Shown here: positions 58,960-64,000 of the stretch, one piece after another | Layout of the letters: the number at the start of each line of letters is the position of its first letter | Numbering within the stretch: the stretch's first letter is position 1 | NCBI RefSeq assembly: GCF_964656455.1 | Contig: NC_135715.1 | Span: forward strand, 42,407,972-42,471,971 | DNA: 64,000 bases | Direction: 5' to 3' | DNA from: Halichoerus grypus | Taxonomy: Eukaryota > Chordata > Mammalia > Carnivora > Phocidae | The notes under the pieces: model-generated | What the model was told of the DNA's origin: nothing | The model's input: only the letters and a program-made list of their open reading frames with translations | The model's database searches: none | Position numbers and translations under genes: made by a program

Positions 58960-59300
58960 CTAGCAGATCTCCTCTCTCACATCTATGAAATAATTTCCTG
59001 TAATCCTCCTTCTTGCTCACGCAGCTCCAGCCACATTGACCTCCTTGCAGGTCTTTAAGATCATCTTCCTTAGGAACTTTCTGTTTTTCTATTTCTTCCA
59101 ACTGGGTCCCTATTTCCATAGATATGCAAATGTCAGCATTGTTTTTTCCTTCACCCTATGTTTTTATTTAAATATTTCCTTTTCTGTGAGGCCTTCCTTG
59201 ACTCTTTAATTTTTAAAATTACCTTCCAGCCTTCCCTTCCCAATTTTAATTTTTTCCATTTCCCTAACTACCAAATAAATGCAATGCATTTAAAAAAATT
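58960..59300 (+). repeat. L2 LINE 3' fragment, sense
   Basis: 'gctcacgcagctccagccac', 'attgacctccttgcaggtct', 'atgcaaatgtcagcattg', 'tctgtgaggccttccttgac' and 'tcccttcccaattttaat' follow the L2 3' order ('ctccagccacactggcctcc', 'gaggccttccctgacc'). Confidence 0.75.
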
Positions 59301-61019
59301 TGTTTCTTATTATGTTCTATCCTCCTACACTAACACACTGAAGGATTATGCTATATATAAAGTGCCTTTTTGTTTTTTTGTTATAAAACATTTTTAACAT
59401 ATAGAAGTATATAAAGAGTAATGTTACAACTATCCCTATATACAATATCCAGAATAAACAAGTATAATTTAATATTTGTGTTTTAATTTATTATATTTTT
59501 AACTTAATGCTGTTTATATCTCAAAGAGGATGTAATTGGTTATCTATTATCAAGTTTCTCCTGAAGGATTCTCTTTAGGATTCTAAGAGGTAACACAAAT
59601 AGAAAATCTGCCTACCCTAGCCAAATAAGGCAACTCCACATTTTCTTGTGTTATGTAAGATTAGTGGTATTAATCACATCAAGCCTAATGAAACCTATTA
59701 ATTTTTCACCTTTATATATTTTAAGACCTTACTTTAAAACTTACAAACTGTTTTGAAACTATGTTCTGAATAGATCAACCTAGAAGCTGCTAACACCTGT
59801 GTTGGCTATGGAAGTTATGAAATAATATGCACACTGAAAAATGAAGTCAGGATCATGGCTAGCTTATAGAAAGTTTAATAGCTAAGTGTTCAAATATATA
59901 TTTTTACTTTATTTCTTAAATTATGGACATTCCCCTTTACATTAAATTTTGCCACTTAAAAAATAGTGCTTCCATGATTCAAATAAACATTATTTTTAAC
60001 ACAATCTCCTTTTAATAAGATTACTGCAATGTTACACATATTGAAATATATTTATGAAGATATGGGAAGTTGTTACAGTATCTGATGCAAAATAGAATGG
60101 TTAGTTTTCACTCAAAATGGGATTTAAAAAAGTAATTGTTAATATTTCATGGATACTTATATCTTGCTAAGAATTCATCCACTTTTATAAAATTAATGTT
60201 TTTAGCTATGTATGTTTATATTAGCTCCTTGGTTATGTAGCTTGATATTGTAAGGCAAAATAATATATATTTATCCTCTTTTGGGTTTGTCAGTCCATAC
60301 TTGAAAGTCACCAATAATAATACAATCAATAATACTGAAGTTAGTATCTACATTTATTCTCACTAAATCTATAAACTCCTTTTATCTGCACAAATTTGGT
60401 TATATCCAACTATAATTTGTGACTGAAACAATAACAATGTACATCATTTCAATTAAATAGCATTATAAAGTTACAAAATGGAGTGGATTAAAAGTAATTT
60501 CCTTAACTGTTAAGTTAGTACAATATTGCTTATTCAGAATAGGTAAACAAAATATATGTCTCACATTCCTGTTGTTATCAAAATATTTGACCAGTTAGCC
60601 AATATGCTTATATGACTAGAATTACTTTAGTTATTTTATAACAAAGAGTCTTTTATAAATTAATTTATTTATGGATATAGTGATACTAAGATGTGAAATG
60701 AGCAGAAAGGTAATGAGAAAAATTTATTTTCCTATCATGGCAAATATTTAGCATATATCCAACTTAAAAAGGAAGACCAAAACATTATCATATTAAAAAA
60801 AAAAAAACATGATCACATCTTATTTTAAGTAATAGGACTAGGATAAACCATTGTTTTGTTTTACTTTATTTTACTGTGTAGAAATTAACAAAGTGGACAT
60901 GGGGAAAAAACACCAAAATTCCAAATACTGCTAAGGGAAATATTTTTAAATGTTATATATGAAGTAATAATAAAACAAATGACTTGTGATTAGAAGATAC
61001 TTTGTGGTAGTTCTCAGCT
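59301..61019. other. AT-rich interval, no gene recognised
   Basis: No frame above 60 codons apart from one that overlaps the L2 end. No further repeat recognised. Confidence 0.5.
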
Positions 61020-61104
61020 TAGAACTTACTCTGTTACTTACACCTGAAACTAATGTAACACTGTATTTTGACTAACTAGAATTAAAATAAAAACTTAAAA
61101 AAAA
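61020..61104 (+). mobile_element. L1 3' terminal fragment, sense
   Basis: 'ttacacctgaaactaatgta', 'acactgtattttgactaact' and 'agaattaaaataaaaactta' with an A-run match the last about 80 bp of an older carnivore L1. Extreme 5' truncation is likely. Confidence 0.8.
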
Positions 61105-61755
61105 GGTTACTTTATTACTGCCAAAAGCCAGTGCTAGTATATAAAATCTTGCCCCTCATCACCATTATCACAAAACAGAGAAGGCAATTTGGAGCAGGTA
61201 GTTACATCAGATATTTTACAGAATTAGAGAAGAATTACAAATCCTTTGTTCCAGAATTTGCACAAAACTGTCTGGGTAATTACAGAAAGATAACATAGCC
61301 AGAGCCAAATAAATTTGGCCAAGACTTTGTACTTTGAAAACTGAACTTGATGAAATTATAGAGACACTACAAATGTTGTAGGATAACTGATTGAAAAAAG
61401 TTATCCCATATGGATCAATAGGGCATAGGAAAAAAAATTAAAATAACCAAAGTAGATTTTGACTTAAAGCATATCTTTATTTATTTATTCATCATATACA
61501 TTATAAATATAAATTTACAGAATTTTAATGTATTTATTTTTAAAGTGTCATATTAGGATATTATTGTATATCATATATCATAAATAGAAATGTCTATATT
61601 ATAGTTACTACAGAATCAGAAAACTGGTAATTCCCCAAATGATATTGGATAGCTCTCTACTGAATTTCCAATCTATATATCAAATTCATTTTGGATGGTA
61701 AGACCATAATGGTCCTGCCACTGAAAGTTAGTTTTTCACAACTGGAATCGTTTTC
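61105..61755. other. AT-rich interval, no gene recognised
   Basis: No frame or repeat recognised. Confidence 0.5.
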
Positions 61756-61972
61756 AAGGCCAGCAATTAGCAAACTTTTTCTCTGTAAAAGACCAGATGG
61801 TAAATATTTTTTACTTTACAGGCCAAATGGTCTCTATGATGTTGTAGTGCAGATAGTGACAGACAACATGTAAATGAATGAGACTGGCTGTGTTCCAATA
61901 AAACTTTATTAATAAAAACTGGTGTCAGTCTGGATTTGGTCCACAGGCCACAGTTTGCCAACTTCTGTCTTA
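61756..61972. mobile_element. hAT-type non-autonomous DNA transposon relic
   Basis: The ends are near-complementary terminal repeats: 'cagcaattagcaaacttttt' at about 61761 and the reverse complement of 'acagtttgccaacttctg' at about 61950-61967. The interior ('gtaaaagaccagatggtaaa', 'tttacaggccaaatggtctc', 'tgtgttccaataaaacttta', 'gtctggatttggtccacagg') matches a common mammal-wide MER element of the hAT group. The exact family is not settled. Overlapping frames on both strands are side effects. Confidence 0.85.
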
Positions 61973-62394
61973 TAGAGATGATTCAGTAAAGTGGAAAAAT
62001 AACCCACCTCCTGTAATGGGAGAAAATTTAAGTATCTTTAATGGGGATTTACCCCAACCCATTGTTCCATTTCCTCCCACTTCTATCTCTTTCCATCACT
62101 CTCACATGACTCCATTATCCTTGTCTACTTGTATGTCCCATGTGTACCCAAACCCAAATTGTGTCTTTCATGTTATAGTTCTCTTTCTTCTATCCCATCT
62201 ATCCAGGATCTATTTACATGTACCGAGTTTATCCCTTTACAATCTAAAATATGCACTCATCTCTCCATCCCTATGGTGAAATTCCTGGGATATATTTAAC
62301 AAATGAATCATTATAACATCATAGTACTTTCTATATTCTCCATCCTTTCTATTCCCATTGCCATACCTTTTGCTTTCATGTGAAGAATCTAATC
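61973..62394. other. Pyrimidine-rich interval, no gene recognised
   Basis: An 87-codon + frame (62016-62279) consists of low-complexity S/P/H/L residues. No recognisable product. Confidence 0.45.
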
Positions 62395-62605
62395 TCTTGA
62401 ATCTTATTTTCAAAATCCTTCATAATCTGAATTCTGTCCAGTGTCAACTTTAGAAGTCAGGTCCACATAACACTTGTAGAAGGTTATTCTAAACTACTTG
62501 CAGTATTCATAAAACATTCTTTCCTACACCCCAGTATTTGTTCCAAATTCTTCTAAGAATTTATGCCACCAATTTTCTTCAGAATCTGGACAACACTCAT
62601 GCATC
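62395..62605 (+). repeat. Probable L2 LINE fragment, sense
   Basis: 'caaaatccttcataatctga', 'aaggttattctaaactactt', 'ccagtatttgttccaaattc' and 'atgccaccaattttcttc' keep an L2-like order ('aaaaccctttatgatctggc' and what follows). Heavily diverged. Confidence 0.45.
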
Positions 62606-64000
62606 TTAAAGGATTAAAATTGATTAAAATACAATAAAGAGCTCCAGGAAGTTTATACACATTTAATGGCTGGGACCCATATTGTGAATGTATGTATTTT
62701 AAAAGTCTGAGTTCAATAGTGCAATGTTTCTTCGATTCTTAAAAATTGATCAATTTTACTTTGAAGTATTCTTTCATGGAGTTGTAAGAATTGATTATGT
62801 GAATGGGAGATGCTAAGTGACAACTGATGTCGAGAATGAATGGACAGGCAGCAAATCATCTGACATCATAACTATCAGAAAAAAGAGTAAATTCTTAAAA
62901 TCACTAATTCAAGCAGACATATATAAATCAATCTGTAAGACATAATAGAGTGCTTCAAGTCATACTGAAGGTATCTTTCAATATCATACTGAAGACTATA
63001 TATAATGCTTTGCTTTGCTTTTTTCTCCTGGTATTTGGTTTTGTGAATTTGAATTCATGGAGTGAACTAACGTCTTCCTACCTGGACTTAGTTATATCAT
63101 GCCTGGACTTAGTTATATGATACAATGATTTATTCAATCTTCTGATGATTCCCTCACTTGATCTCATTATGAACCTATGTTGAAAAACCCATGAAAAGAG
63201 TATTTTCATGGAAAGTTTTTGAAGATAAAAGTTGGTTTAGATATTCACATCCCTAAGGAACTTAATTTCGTATGCATTTGCCTTGCTTTCATGATATTAT
63301 CAAGAAATAACATAGGATCCTAACAGAAATAGGGTAATATCTTATTAAGGAATTATTACCGTTAAGGAAACATTAAAAAAACCAGGATATCCATTTTTAG
63401 TTTTATAAAGAACATAGAGATTCAAAAAAATCAAACACTGAGATGGAAAAACATGAATTAAATAAAATATTTGGCATTCTTACTCATTTATGAAATTTAC
63501 AACACAGGTCTTTTTATTAATAAGGGAAGAAAGCCACCACATAAATGGCTACACTATACAGATACAAATTCAAAATATGTATTTTACTCTCCTTGGTTAA
63601 AAAAGCTACATGTGATACATAAGTGAGCAGATCACAAATTGATCCAAGACATAAATTAACCAACCAAGATCCATATATTTTCAATAGGGGCCAGAAGCAA
63701 TGTTTCAAAATACAAATACATGTAAACTTCTGGGAAATTACATAATTTATAGCATAAACTACTTGCTTTCCCTCCATATCTGTTCTTCCCTTTATCCATA
63801 GTAAAAGAAATCTAAATTTTTAGATAGGTATAACTTAGCATAAAGAATATATGTTATTTTCCCTTTCTACTTGCTGTTGTCATGTGACTAAAGTCTATCC
63901 AGTGAGATAAGCATATGTGTCATGTGGCTGTTTTGGTAGCCAATTAGCTTGCATGCAATTATCCTCCTTTTTCTTAATTCTTATCATTGCCATTATTGCT
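62606..64000. other. AT-rich right end, no gene recognised
   Basis: Contains the 21-bp tandem duplication at 63081-63120 and an 86-codon minus-strand frame (63517-63777) without recognisable domains. Confidence 0.5.
63081..63120 (+). repeat. 21-bp tandem duplication
   Basis: CCTGGACTTAGTTATATCATG is followed immediately by CCTGGACTTAGTTATATGAT; the copies differ at one position. A single local duplication is the likely origin. Confidence 0.9.

Noticed and set aside
1..64000. CRISPR arrays, operons, phage or bacterial systems
   Set aside because: The repeat content is clearly carnivoran. No regularly spaced direct repeats with unique spacers, ribosome-binding sites or compact gene arrays exist.

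Overview
The window reads as mammalian nuclear DNA from a carnivoran. It holds 24 tRNA-Lys-type CAN-SINE copies (12 on each strand) and three L1 3' ends of the type found in dog-like carnivores, on an AT-rich background. The SINE heads (GGGGCGCCTGGGTGGCTCAG, then a GTTAAGCGTCTGCCTT-type stretch) match neither the classic dog SINEC_Cf form nor the cat form. A bear, seal or mustelid relative (Arctoidea) is therefore the best guess; this is inference from family knowledge, not a database search.

No protein-coding gene can be supported. Every open frame is short (195 codons at most), and the ones I can explain lie in SINEs, L1 relics or LTRs. The DNA is intergenic or deep intronic.

Layout. 1-0.3 kb: antisense L1. 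0.4-1.4 kb: an L1-like 5' region with about four degenerate 228-bp tandem units. 2.6-16 kb: seven CAN-SINEs, old MIR, an antisense L1 and a carnivore L1 3' end. 16.1-29.25 kb: no SINE for 13 kb, but ancient MIR and L2, an MLT2-like ERVL LTR, one or two further LTR-like pieces and a young L1 3' end. 30.9-31.3 kb: an isolated CpG-rich patch that reads on the minus strand as CCAAT box, TATA box, about 200-nt non-coding first exon and splice donor; this is the one place that looks like a host-gene or lncRNA promoter. 31.5-50.4 kb: dense in SINEs, with several nested L1 insertions and an ERV1-type LTR. 53.4-54.2 kb: a young 5'-inverted L1 carrying a GAA repeat. 55-64 kb: old L1, L2, a hAT-type DNA transposon and AT-rich unannotated sequence.

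The interesting content is structural. Several L1 insertions show 5' inversion (two with clear target-site duplications), most SINEs keep readable duplications that give a relative insertion order, and there are several strong hairpins. I found no operon, CRISPR array, viral coding region or other multi-gene system, and nothing that I would call a new biological system. The minus-strand promoter and first exon are the strongest candidate for something unannotated.
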